A DNA stretch of 64,000 nt from Acidovorax sp. T1 (GTDB lineage Bacteria > Pseudomonadota > Gammaproteobacteria > Burkholderiales > Burkholderiaceae_C): the NCBI RefSeq assembly GCF_002176815.1, contig NZ_CP021648.1, positions 3,046,001-3,110,000 on the forward strand, given 5' to 3'. The notes under the pieces are model-generated. The model ran no database searches. It was not told where the DNA came from and saw only the letters and a list, made by a program, of their open reading frames with translations. Made by a program: the position numbers and the translations under genes. Below, piece by piece: positions 43,740-50,720 of the stretch; the first letter of the stretch is position 1; each line of letters opens with the position of its first letter.

Positions 43740-44417
43740 TCAGGCCTGGATGGGCAGGCCGACAAGGCGTTCGAGTTCGGCGTGGTCCAGCCCGTCGACC
43801 TTGTCGATGAGCTGCAGGCCCTGCGGCGTGCAGGCCAGCGTGGCGAGGTCGGAATAAATGCGCTTGACGCAGGCAATGCCGGTGAGCGGATAGGTGCACT
43901 GCGCCACCACCTTGCTGGCGCCCTGCTTGGTGAGCAAGTCCATCATCACCCAGGTCTGCTTGGCACCGATGGCCAGGTCCATGGCGCCGCCCACGGCGGG
44001 AATGGCGCCGGGCTCGCCCGTGCTCCAGTTGGCCAGGTCGCCCGTGGCCGACACCTGGAAGGCGCCCAGCACGCAGATATCGAGGTGGCCGCCGCGCATC
44101 ATGGCAAAGCTGTCGGCATGGTGAAAATATGCGCCGCCCGCCAGCAAGGTGACGGGCTGCTTGCCGGCGTTGATGAGGTCATAGTCTTCGCTGCCAGCAG
44201 CCGGCGCCGGGCCCATGCCCAAAATGCCGTTCTCGCTTTGCAGGATGACCTCGCGGCCTGCGGGGATGTGGTTGGCCACCAGGGTCGGCTGGCCGATGCC
44301 CAGGTTGACATAGGCACCGTCGTGGATGTCTTGCGCCACGCGCTTGGCCAACTCTTCTTTACTACGTCTTTGATAGCTGCTCACGCTTGCTCCTTTTGCG
44401 CCAGAGGCCAATTTCAT
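43740..44417 (-). CDS. pcaJ: 3-oxoadipate CoA-transferase subunit B
   Basis: 225 residues. Carries the catalytic glutamate in LQSENGILGMGP and the GIGQPTLVANHIPAG segment. Works with PcaI to move CoA from succinyl-CoA to beta-ketoadipate. The ATG overlaps the pcaI stop (ATGA). The first about 16 residues (MKLASGAKGASVSSYQ) are not family sequence: a palindromic repeat has been inserted and is read as an N-terminal extension before RRSKEELAKRVAQDIHDG. Confidence 0.93.
   Translation of the reverse strand: MKLASGAKGASVSSYQRRSKEELAKRVAQDIHDGAYVNLGIGQPTLVANHIPAGREVILQSENGILGMGPAPAAGSEDYDLINAGKQPVTLLAGGAYFHHADSFAMMRGGHLDICVLGAFQVSATGDLANWSTGEPGAIPAVGGAMDLAIGAKQTWVMMDLLTKQGASKVVAQCTYPLTGIACVKRIYSDLATLACTPQGLQLIDKVDGLDHAELERLVGLPIQA
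44371..44412 (-). repeat. AGCGCTT palindromic repeat, copy 11 (N-terminus of PcaJ)
   Basis: ATAGCTGCTCACGCTTGCT, loop, TTTTGCGCCAGAGGCCAATT. Lies just after the pcaJ start codon and is translated. Confidence 0.82.
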
Positions 44418-45115
44418 GCAGATTTCTTGAAACCACCGGCCTGCGTGGCAACCCGGGCGATCTTGACGACGTGGCTCACATAGACGCCCGGCGTGACGAT
44501 GGCTTCGGGATCGAGCGCGCCCAGTTCCACCACCTCGTGCACCGTGGCAATGGTGGTCTTGGCGGCGGTGGCCATCACCGGGCCGAAGTTGCGCGCCGAC
44601 ATGCGGTAGGTGAGGTTGCCCCAGCGGTCGCCCTTTTCGGCCTTGATCAGGGCCACGTCGCCGTAAATGGGGTATTCGAGCACGTAGTGCTTGCCATTGA
44701 TTTCGCGCGTCTCTTTGCCCTTGGCCAGCTCGGTGCCATAGGCCGTGGGGCAAAAGAAGGCGCCAATGCCGGCACCGGCAGCGCGGATGCGCTCGGCCAG
44801 GTTGCCCTGGGGCACCAGCTCCAGTTCGAGCTTGCCACTGCGGTACAGGTCGTCAAACACATAGCTGTCGGCCTGGCGCGGAAAGCTGCAGATGATCTTG
44901 CGCACCTGCCCGGCCTTGAGCAGCGCGGCCACGCCCTGCTCGGCATTGCCGGCGTTGTTGTTGACGATGGTCAGGTCGCGCGCGCCGTGGGCAATCAGCC
45001 CTTCGATCAGCTCGTCAGGAATGCCCGCCGTGCCAAAGCCGCCAATCAGCACGGTGGCGCCATCCTGCACACCCGAAAGTGCCTGCGCTACCGAGTCCGC
45101 TATCTTGTTGATCAT
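44414..45115 (-). CDS. pcaI: 3-oxoadipate CoA-transferase subunit A
   Basis: 233 residues, subunit A of a class I CoA transferase: the CoA-binding GGFGTAGIPDELIEGLI, LTIVNNNAGNAEQGVAALLK and GNLAERIRAAGAGIGAFFCP. First gene of the operon; its start lies 36 bp from the operator dyad. An upstream in-frame start at 45172 would run through the operator and is unlikely. Confidence 0.94.
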   Translation of the reverse strand: MINKIADSVAQALSGVQDGATVLIGGFGTAGIPDELIEGLIAHGARDLTIVNNNAGNAEQGVAALLKAGQVRKIICSFPRQADSYVFDDLYRSGKLELELVPQGNLAERIRAAGAGIGAFFCPTAYGTELAKGKETREINGKHYVLEYPIYGDVALIKAEKGDRWGNLTYRMSARNFGPVMATAAKTTIATVHEVVELGALDPEAIVTPGVYVSHVVKIARVATQAGGFKKSA

Positions 45116-45150
45116 GGAATGTCTTCCGGGAAGTATCAAAAAAACGCCCT

Positions 45151-45179
45151 CATTTGTTCGTAGAATGAACAAATGTTCG
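45151..45179. promoter_or_regulatory. pca operator: palindrome plus third half-site
   Basis: CATTTGTTC (45151-45159) and its exact reverse complement at 45167-45175 flank a 7-nt spacer. TGTTCG occurs again at 45174-45179, giving three half-sites (TGTTCG, TGAACA, TGTTCG). It lies between pcaI and the divergent IclR-type gene, the natural place for that regulator to control both sides. Confidence 0.8.
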
Positions 45180-45207
45180 CATCATGAATTATAGAACGGA
45201 CAGCTCC

Positions 45208-46005
45208 ATGGGCAACCCCACCCCCTCTGCGCGCCCCAAACCCGGCGACAGCTATGTGCAGTCCTTCGCGCGCGGCCTCGAAGTCATCCGCTCATTCAGC
45301 GCCGCCGCGCCGCAGCAGACGCTGAGCGAAGTCGCCGCGCAGACCGGGCTGACCCGCGCGGGCGCCCGGCGCATCCTGCTCACGCTGCAGACCCTGGGTT
45401 ATGTGGAAAGTGACGGCCGGCTGTTTCGCCTCACCCCGCGCATCCTCGACCTGGGTTTTGCCTACCTGTCGTCCATGCCCATCTGGGACCTGGCCGAGCC
45501 GGTGATGGAAGCGCTGGTGGAGCAGGTGCGCGAGTCGTGCTCGGCGGCCGTGCTCGACGGCCTCGATATCGTCTACGTGCTGCGCCTGCCCACGCACAAG
45601 ATCATGCGCACCAACCTGGGCGTGGGCTCGCGCCTGCCCGCCGCCTGGACATCCATGGGGCGGGTGCTGCTGGCGGGCCTGCCCGACGACGCACTGGTGG
45701 CACGGCTGCAGGGGCTGACGCTGCAACGCTTCACCCAGTACACCACGGCAGACATGCCCACCCTGCTGGCGCATATCCGCCAGGCGCGCGCGCAGGGCTG
45801 GTGCCTGATCAATCAGGAGCTGGAAGAAGGCTTGATTTCGCTGGCCGCGCCGCTGACCAACCGCGCCGGCCAGACCGTGGCCGCGCTCAATATCAGCGGC
45901 CAGGCCAACCGCACCAGCGCCGAGGTGATGCAGGCCACCATGCTGCCCGCGCTGCTGCGCGCGGCGCAGACCATTTCACGCATGCTGGGCACCCAACGCA
46001 CCTGA
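45208..46005 (+). CDS. pcaR: IclR-family regulator of the beta-ketoadipate operon
   Basis: 265 residues from ATG 45208, which has GGACAG six bases upstream; ATG 45184 would add eight residues and has no ribosome site. N-terminal winged HTH (SYVQSFARGLEVIRSFSA, then LSEVAAQTGLTRAGARRILL), then the IclR effector domain. The SYVQSFARGLEVI start is typical of the PcaR/PcaU/PobR group that responds to beta-ketoadipate or protocatechuate. Divergent from pcaIJFD with a dyad in between. Confidence 0.92.
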   Translation: MGNPTPSARPKPGDSYVQSFARGLEVIRSFSAAAPQQTLSEVAAQTGLTRAGARRILLTLQTLGYVESDGRLFRLTPRILDLGFAYLSSMPIWDLAEPVMEALVEQVRESCSAAVLDGLDIVYVLRLPTHKIMRTNLGVGSRLPAAWTSMGRVLLAGLPDDALVARLQGLTLQRFTQYTTADMPTLLAHIRQARAQGWCLINQELEEGLISLAAPLTNRAGQTVAALNISGQANRTSAEVMQATMLPALLRAAQTISRMLGTQRT

Positions 46006-46066
46006 CGCCTGACGCGCGCGCAAGCGATTGGAACCTGCCGCTGGTGGACGGCAGGCCGCGCACTGA

Positions 46067-46288
46067 TCAGCGCTTGCGAAAGCCCAGCACCAACACCACC
46101 GCCCCCAGCGCAATGGCGCCCAGGCTCAGCCACTGGGGGACATTCACCGATTCCTTTTCTTTCACCGTAAGCTCCAGCGGACCGAGCTTGGCCTGCGTGG
46201 TTTCCTTGGTAAAGCTGAAACCGCCGGTCAAGAACCCGGCCAGCCCCAGCACGATCAGGACCACTCCGGTCAGACGCAGTGCATTCAT
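46067..46288 (-). CDS. DUF3185 small membrane protein
   Basis: 73 residues with two TM helices (LTGVVLIVLGLAGFLTGGF and WLSLGAIALGAVVLVLGF) around a short periplasmic loop (TKETTQAKLGPLELTVKEKE), the DUF3185 pattern. Function unknown. Start ATG 46288 (MNALRLTG). The 177-bp gap to the next divergent gene shows nothing else. Confidence 0.85.
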   Translation of the reverse strand: MNALRLTGVVLIVLGLAGFLTGGFSFTKETTQAKLGPLELTVKEKESVNVPQWLSLGAIALGAVVLVLGFRKR

Positions 46289-46465
46289 GGCATATCTCCC
46301 CAATCCGGGGCTGTTGGACAAAGGCGCAGCAGCGACCCCGGTTTCCCCGCCTGTGCCTGGCCACTGTAGGCGTTGGCAGAGGCGGCGCGCGTAGGACGCC
46401 ACCGCGATGGCGCGCCACCAGCGCCGCGCCATGACCGCCGCATCTGCGTGCTACGCTCTGCCCCC

Positions 46466-46900
46466 ATGTTCAACCCATCCCAATCCGATGTGCGCCGCTT
46501 CCTCTGCGCGGTGCACGCCAAGACCCGCAGCGGCGAGCCCATGGAGGCTATCGAAACCCTGGCCAGCCTGTGGATCGCAGAGCACCCCGAATACCACGCC
46601 GAACTGGCCGACGCCGATGCCGCCGTAGCACGCAACTACGACGAAACGCCGGATCAGACCAACCCTTTTTTGCACCTGTCGATGCACCTGTCGATCAGCG
46701 AGCAGTGCAGCATCGACCAGCCGCGCGGCATCCGCCAGGCGGTGGAACTGCTCACGGCGCGCCTTGACTCCCTGCACGACGCGCACCACGCCACCATGGA
46801 CTGCCTGGGCCAGATGCTGTGGGAGAGCCAGCGCGCCGGCCGCCCGCCCGATGGCGACGCCTACATCGCCTGCGTGCAGCGCCGCGCCACGCGGGACTGA
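46466..46900 (+). CDS. DUF1841-family protein
   Basis: 144 residues, soluble and alpha-helical. Typical DUF1841 segments: MFNPSQSDVRRFLCAVHAK and the C-terminal NPFLHLSMHLSISEQCSIDQ followed by PRGIRQAVELL. Function unknown; widely conserved in beta- and gammaproteobacteria. A bidirectional terminator follows. Confidence 0.9.
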   Translation: MFNPSQSDVRRFLCAVHAKTRSGEPMEAIETLASLWIAEHPEYHAELADADAAVARNYDETPDQTNPFLHLSMHLSISEQCSIDQPRGIRQAVELLTARLDSLHDAHHATMDCLGQMLWESQRAGRPPDGDAYIACVQRRATRD

Positions 46901-46928
46901 AGCGACCCGGGCGGGTTCAGACGGTACA

Positions 46929-46953
46929 AAAAAGCCCGCAGGCTGCGGGCTTT
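46929..46953. terminator. bidirectional terminator
   Basis: AAAGCCCGCA/TGCGGGCTTT stem with a 3-nt loop, A run before and T-rich run after, between the convergent DUF1841 gene and the cytochrome gene. Confidence 0.88.
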
Positions 46954-47017
46954 GTCTTTGTGTGTGTGGATGGGCGGCGCTGGCCGGGGTCAAAGTAAAC
47001 CCAGACGGACTGGCCGC

Positions 47018-47680
47018 TCAACGAAAGCGCGATTGCGGCACCGTGTGCAGATCGCCGTCGAGCGAGCCCACATAGCTTGCCAGCGCCTTCAACTCGGCGT
47101 TGGTGAACTGCTTGGCGATGCCGCCCATGATGGCGTTGTTGCGGCCAACGTTGGTGTTCTTTTCCACCTTGTACGATTTGAGCGCCACGAACAGGTAGTC
47201 GGCGTGCTGGCCCGCAATCTTGGGATAGGACGGGTCGATCGGCTTGGCGAAGTTGTCGCCGTGGCAAGACACGCAGGCGCCCTTCTTCAGCAACTCGGCC
47301 ACCTGCACGCTGGGTTCGCGGCCGGGCTTGGCGGGCAGTTCGGCGCTGGTCTTGCCGTGTTGTTCGTAGTAGGCCGCCACATCGGCAATGTCCTGCTCGG
47401 TCAGCGAGTCGGCAATGCCGCGCATGGTGGGGTGCTTGCGCTCACCCTTCTTGTAGGCGGTGAGGGCGGCCGCAATGTACTTGCCGCTCTGGCCCGAGAT
47501 CATGGGCACCTTGTGCACTTCGGGAAAGCTGGCCTGATAACCCTGAATGCCGTGGCAGCCAATGCACATCGCAATTTTCTGCTTGCCGGCTTCGACATCA
47601 CCCTTGGCTTCCTGCGCGTGGGACAACGCCGTCACGGAAGCGACAGCCAGGGCAAATATCGTGGTCAACGTCTTGTTCAT
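47018..47680 (-). CDS. di-heme cytochrome c4-type protein
   Basis: 220 residues with a signal peptide (ends SHAQ). Two cytochrome c domains with heme motifs CIGCH and CVSCH; the candidate sixth-ligand Met residues are in HPTMRGIADSL and NAIMGGIAKQF. Periplasmic electron carrier, probably between the bc1 complex and the terminal oxidase. Confidence 0.93.
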   Translation of the reverse strand: MNKTLTTIFALAVASVTALSHAQEAKGDVEAGKQKIAMCIGCHGIQGYQASFPEVHKVPMISGQSGKYIAAALTAYKKGERKHPTMRGIADSLTEQDIADVAAYYEQHGKTSAELPAKPGREPSVQVAELLKKGACVSCHGDNFAKPIDPSYPKIAGQHADYLFVALKSYKVEKNTNVGRNNAIMGGIAKQFTNAELKALASYVGSLDGDLHTVPQSRFR

Positions 47681-47786
47681 TTTGCGCGCACAATCGTATG
47701 AAGGTTCAGCTCAGGGCTCTGATAAGTCGGCGATTATAGCCAGCGCTTTGTCAAGCCCATCCATCAACGATCCGGTGTTTTTGTTC

Positions 47787-48641
47787 ATGAAATTTCAAGG
47801 CTCCCAGAACTACGTCGCCACCCAAGACCTGATGCTTGCCGTGAACGCGGCCATCACGCTGCAACGCCCGCTGCTGGTCAAGGGAGAGCCCGGCACCGGC
47901 AAGACCATGCTGGCCGAAGAAGTGGCCCAGGCGCTTGATATGCCGCTGCTGCAGTGGCACATCAAGTCCACCACCAAGGCGCAGCAGGGCCTGTATGAAT
48001 ATGACGCCGTGAGCCGCCTGCGCGACAGCCAGCTCCAGGACGGCGACAGCGCCGAGCGGGTGAAGGACATCCGCAACTACATCATTCAGGGCGTGCTGTG
48101 GCAAGCCTTCACGGCCGACCGCCCGGTCGCATTGCTGATTGACGAGATCGACAAGGCCGACATCGAGTTTCCGAACGACCTGCTGCGCGAAATCGACCGC
48201 ATGGAGTTCTACTGCTACGAGACGCGCGAGCTCATCAAGGCCAAGCACCGCCCCCTGGTGTTCATCACCTCGAACAACGAAAAAGAGTTGCCCGACGCGT
48301 TTTTGCGCCGCTGCTTCTTTCACTTCATCAAGTTCCCCGAAGCCGACACCATGCGCCAGATCGTGGATGTGCACTTTCCCACGCTCAAGAGCGAGCTGCT
48401 GGGCGTGGCGATGAAGACGTTTTACGACGTACGCAACCTGCCCGGCCTGAAAAAGAAACCATCCACCAGCGAGCTGATCGACTGGCTCAAGCTGCTGGTA
48501 GCCGAAGACATTCCGCTGTCGGCCCTGCAAAGCGCCGACAACAAGGTGGCGGTGCCGCCGCTGGTGGGCGCGCTGCTCAAGAACGAACAGGACGTGAGCC
48601 TGTTTGAAAAGCTGGTATTCATGAACCAGAGGAACCGTTGA
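47787..48641 (+). CDS. MoxR-type AAA+ ATPase
   Basis: 284 residues. Walker A KGEPGTGKTMLAEEVA, Walker B ALLIDEIDKADIEFPND, sensor-1 VFITSNNEKELPD. MoxR ATPases act as chaperones that mature metal-containing or membrane complexes together with a VWA protein; the VWA partner here is the gene at 49529. The stop codon touches the next GTG directly. Start ATG 47787 (MKFQGSQNYVATQDLML). Confidence 0.93.
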   Translation: MKFQGSQNYVATQDLMLAVNAAITLQRPLLVKGEPGTGKTMLAEEVAQALDMPLLQWHIKSTTKAQQGLYEYDAVSRLRDSQLQDGDSAERVKDIRNYIIQGVLWQAFTADRPVALLIDEIDKADIEFPNDLLREIDRMEFYCYETRELIKAKHRPLVFITSNNEKELPDAFLRRCFFHFIKFPEADTMRQIVDVHFPTLKSELLGVAMKTFYDVRNLPGLKKKPSTSELIDWLKLLVAEDIPLSALQSADNKVAVPPLVGALLKNEQDVSLFEKLVFMNQRNR

Positions 48642-48887
48642 GTGAGCGACGGCACCAACGACACCCGCCAATTGCTGGTCAACGGCTTGGCAGATGCCAT
48701 TGGCTTTGTGGGGGGCGCACTGCTGGGCTTCTGGCTGGGCCAATTGCTGGGGTTCGACATCTTCGCGCCTGGCTACGGCACCGGCAGCCTGATCGGCATC
48801 GCCCTGGTGGGCATCGGTGGTGGCCTGGGCCTGCATGCGGCTCGGCGCTGGCAAAACAGCCGCCACAGCCAGCCGTCCAAGGATTGA
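48642..48887 (+). CDS. small glycine-rich membrane protein
   Basis: 81 residues starting at GTG 48642, immediately after the MoxR stop, with AGAGGAA upstream. Two TM helices with glycine-zipper spacing (AIGFVGGALLGFWLGQLLGF and GSLIGIALVGIGGGLGLHA). No family recognised. Its position makes it translationally coupled to the MoxR ATPase, and it may anchor the complex in the membrane. Confidence 0.8.
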   Translation: MSDGTNDTRQLLVNGLADAIGFVGGALLGFWLGQLLGFDIFAPGYGTGSLIGIALVGIGGGLGLHAARRWQNSRHSQPSKD

Positions 48888-48907
48888 TGATCAAAGGGTA
48901 GAGACCC

Positions 48908-49510
48908 ATGGCTTTTGTAGTACCTGTCACGCTGCGCGATCGCGGCGTCCGCCTGGAGCCCCTGGCGCTGGCCCATGAAGAAGGCCTGCGGGCCGCTGCC
49001 GCCGATGGCGCGCTGTGGAAGCTGCGCATCACCTCGGTGCCCGAGCCGCAGGACACCCGCGCGTACATCGAGGCCGCGCTCAAGATGCGCGAAGACGGCA
49101 ACCGCTTTGCCTTTGCCGTGGTGGAAGACGCCACCGGCAAGGTGCTGGGCTCCACCAGTTACCACGACATCGTGCCCGCCGCGCGCCGCGTGGAAATCGG
49201 CTGGACCTGGTATGCCAAAAGCGCGCAGCGCACCCACGTCAACACCACTGCCAAGCTGCTGATGATGGGCCACGCTTTCGACACGCTGGGCTGCCATGTA
49301 GTGGGCTGGCGCACCGACAACTACAACTTTGCGTCGCAACGCGCCATCGAGCGCCTGGGCGCCAAGAAGGACGGCGTGCTGCGCGGCCACGCGCTGCGCC
49401 GCGACGGCACCATCCGCGATACGGTGATGTACAGCATGCGCTCGGGCGAATGGCCCGAGGCCAAAGCACAGTTGCTATATCTTTTAGAGCAGCATGCGCA
49501 CAACCCATAA
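48908..49510 (+). CDS. GNAT-family N-acetyltransferase (RimJ/RimL-like)
   Basis: 200 residues. GNAT core with VLGSTSYHDIVPAARRVEIGW and the late NYNFASQRAIERLGAKKDG, the usual signature of RimJ/RimL-like acetyltransferases. Target unknown. Lies inside the MoxR/VWA cassette. The last about 12 residues and the stop codon are encoded by a palindromic repeat, so the native C-terminus was probably different. Confidence 0.9.
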   Translation: MAFVVPVTLRDRGVRLEPLALAHEEGLRAAAADGALWKLRITSVPEPQDTRAYIEAALKMREDGNRFAFAVVEDATGKVLGSTSYHDIVPAARRVEIGWTWYAKSAQRTHVNTTAKLLMMGHAFDTLGCHVVGWRTDNYNFASQRAIERLGAKKDGVLRGHALRRDGTIRDTVMYSMRSGEWPEAKAQLLYLLEQHAHNP

Positions 49511-49523
49511 GCGCTGGAGGCCA
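49471..49523 (-). repeat. AGCGCTT palindromic repeat, copy 12 (GNAT end, VWA ribosome site)
   Basis: TTGCTATATCTTTTAGAGCA then GCATGCGC, loop, ATAAGCGCTGGAGGCC. It contains the GNAT stop codon TAA (49508-49510), and its GGAGG lies nine bases before the next start. Confidence 0.82.
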
Positions 49524-49528
49524 AAATC

Positions 49529-50716
49529 ATGCTGATCGACTTCTTTTACACCCTGCGCTCGGCCAAGTTGCCCGTGTCGGTCAAGGAATACCTCACCCTG
49601 CTCGAAGCCCTGCAAGCCGGTGTGGTGGGCCCCAAGTCGGATGACGCGTGGAGCCTGGACGACTTCTACAACCTCTCGCGCCTCACGCTGGTCAAGGACG
49701 AGAAGCACTACGACAAGTTTGACCGGGCCTTCGGCGCCTACTTCAAGGGCGTGGAAATGGTGGCCGACTTCACCAAGGAGATCCCGGCCGACTGGCTGCG
49801 CAAGATCCTGGAGAACGAACTCACGCCCGAGCAAAAGGCTGCCATCGAGAAGATGGGCTGGGACGAGCTGATGGAGACGCTGAAGAAGCGGCTCGAAGAG
49901 CAAAAGGAACGCCACGAGGGTGGCAGCAAGTGGATCGGCACCGGCGGCACCAGCCCGTTTGGCCATGGCGGCTACAACCCGCAGGGCGTGCGCATTGGCG
50001 GCGCGGGCAAGAACAAAAGCGCCGTGAAGGTGTGGGAGCAGCGTGCCTACAAGGACTACGACGACCAGCAGGAGCTGGGCACGCGCAACATCAAGGTGGC
50101 GCTGCGCCGCCTGCGCAAGTTTGCGCGTGAAGGGCATGAGCTGGAACTGGACCTGCCCGACACCATCCGCAGCACGGCAGCCAACGCGGGGTATCTGGAC
50201 ATCAAGATGGTGCCCGAGCGGCACAACAACGTGAAGGTGCTGCTGCTGATGGACGTGGGCGGCACCATGGATGAACACATCCAGCGGGTGGAAGAACTGT
50301 TCAGCGCCGTCAAGAGCGAGTTCAAGCACCTGGAGTTCTATTACTTCCACAACTGCGTGTACGACTTCATGTGGAAGAACAACCGGCGCCGCTTTGCCGA
50401 GAAGTTCCCCACCTGGGACATCATCCGCAAGTACAACAAGGACTACAAACTGATCTTTGTGGGCGACGCGACCATGAGCCCCTACGAGATATTGCAGCCC
50501 GGCGGCAGTGTGGAATACAACAACGAGGAGCCGGGCGCAGAGTGGCTACAGCGCCTCACGCACGCCTTCCCCAAGTTTGCGTGGATCAACCCCGAGCCGC
50601 AGGGCGTGTGGCAATACCGCCAAAGCATCAGCATCATCCAGCAGCTCATCGGCAACCGCATGTACCCTTTGTCACTCAAGGGGCTCGAAGAAACCATGCG
50701 GCTGCTGTCAAAATAA
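49529..50716 (+). CDS. VWA (CoxE-like) protein, MoxR partner
   Basis: 395 residues. Helical N-terminal half; C-terminal von Willebrand A-type domain with the metal-site-like LLLMDVGGTMDEHIQRVEEL and LIFVGDATMSPYEI. The MIDAS reads D-x-G-G-T instead of D-x-S-x-S, as in other CoxE-like proteins. Partners with MoxR ATPases in metal insertion or complex assembly. Its Shine-Dalgarno GGAGG comes from the upstream repeat. Confidence 0.92.
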   Translation: MLIDFFYTLRSAKLPVSVKEYLTLLEALQAGVVGPKSDDAWSLDDFYNLSRLTLVKDEKHYDKFDRAFGAYFKGVEMVADFTKEIPADWLRKILENELTPEQKAAIEKMGWDELMETLKKRLEEQKERHEGGSKWIGTGGTSPFGHGGYNPQGVRIGGAGKNKSAVKVWEQRAYKDYDDQQELGTRNIKVALRRLRKFAREGHELELDLPDTIRSTAANAGYLDIKMVPERHNNVKVLLLMDVGGTMDEHIQRVEELFSAVKSEFKHLEFYYFHNCVYDFMWKNNRRRFAEKFPTWDIIRKYNKDYKLIFVGDATMSPYEILQPGGSVEYNNEEPGAEWLQRLTHAFPKFAWINPEPQGVWQYRQSISIIQQLIGNRMYPLSLKGLEETMRLLSK

Positions 50717-50720
50717 ACGC

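Noticed and set aside
47735..47765. Possible further copy of the palindromic repeat upstream of the MoxR gene (ATAGCCAGCGCTTTGTCAAG)
   Set aside because: Only one arm resembles the family and the second arm is not clear, so it was not counted.
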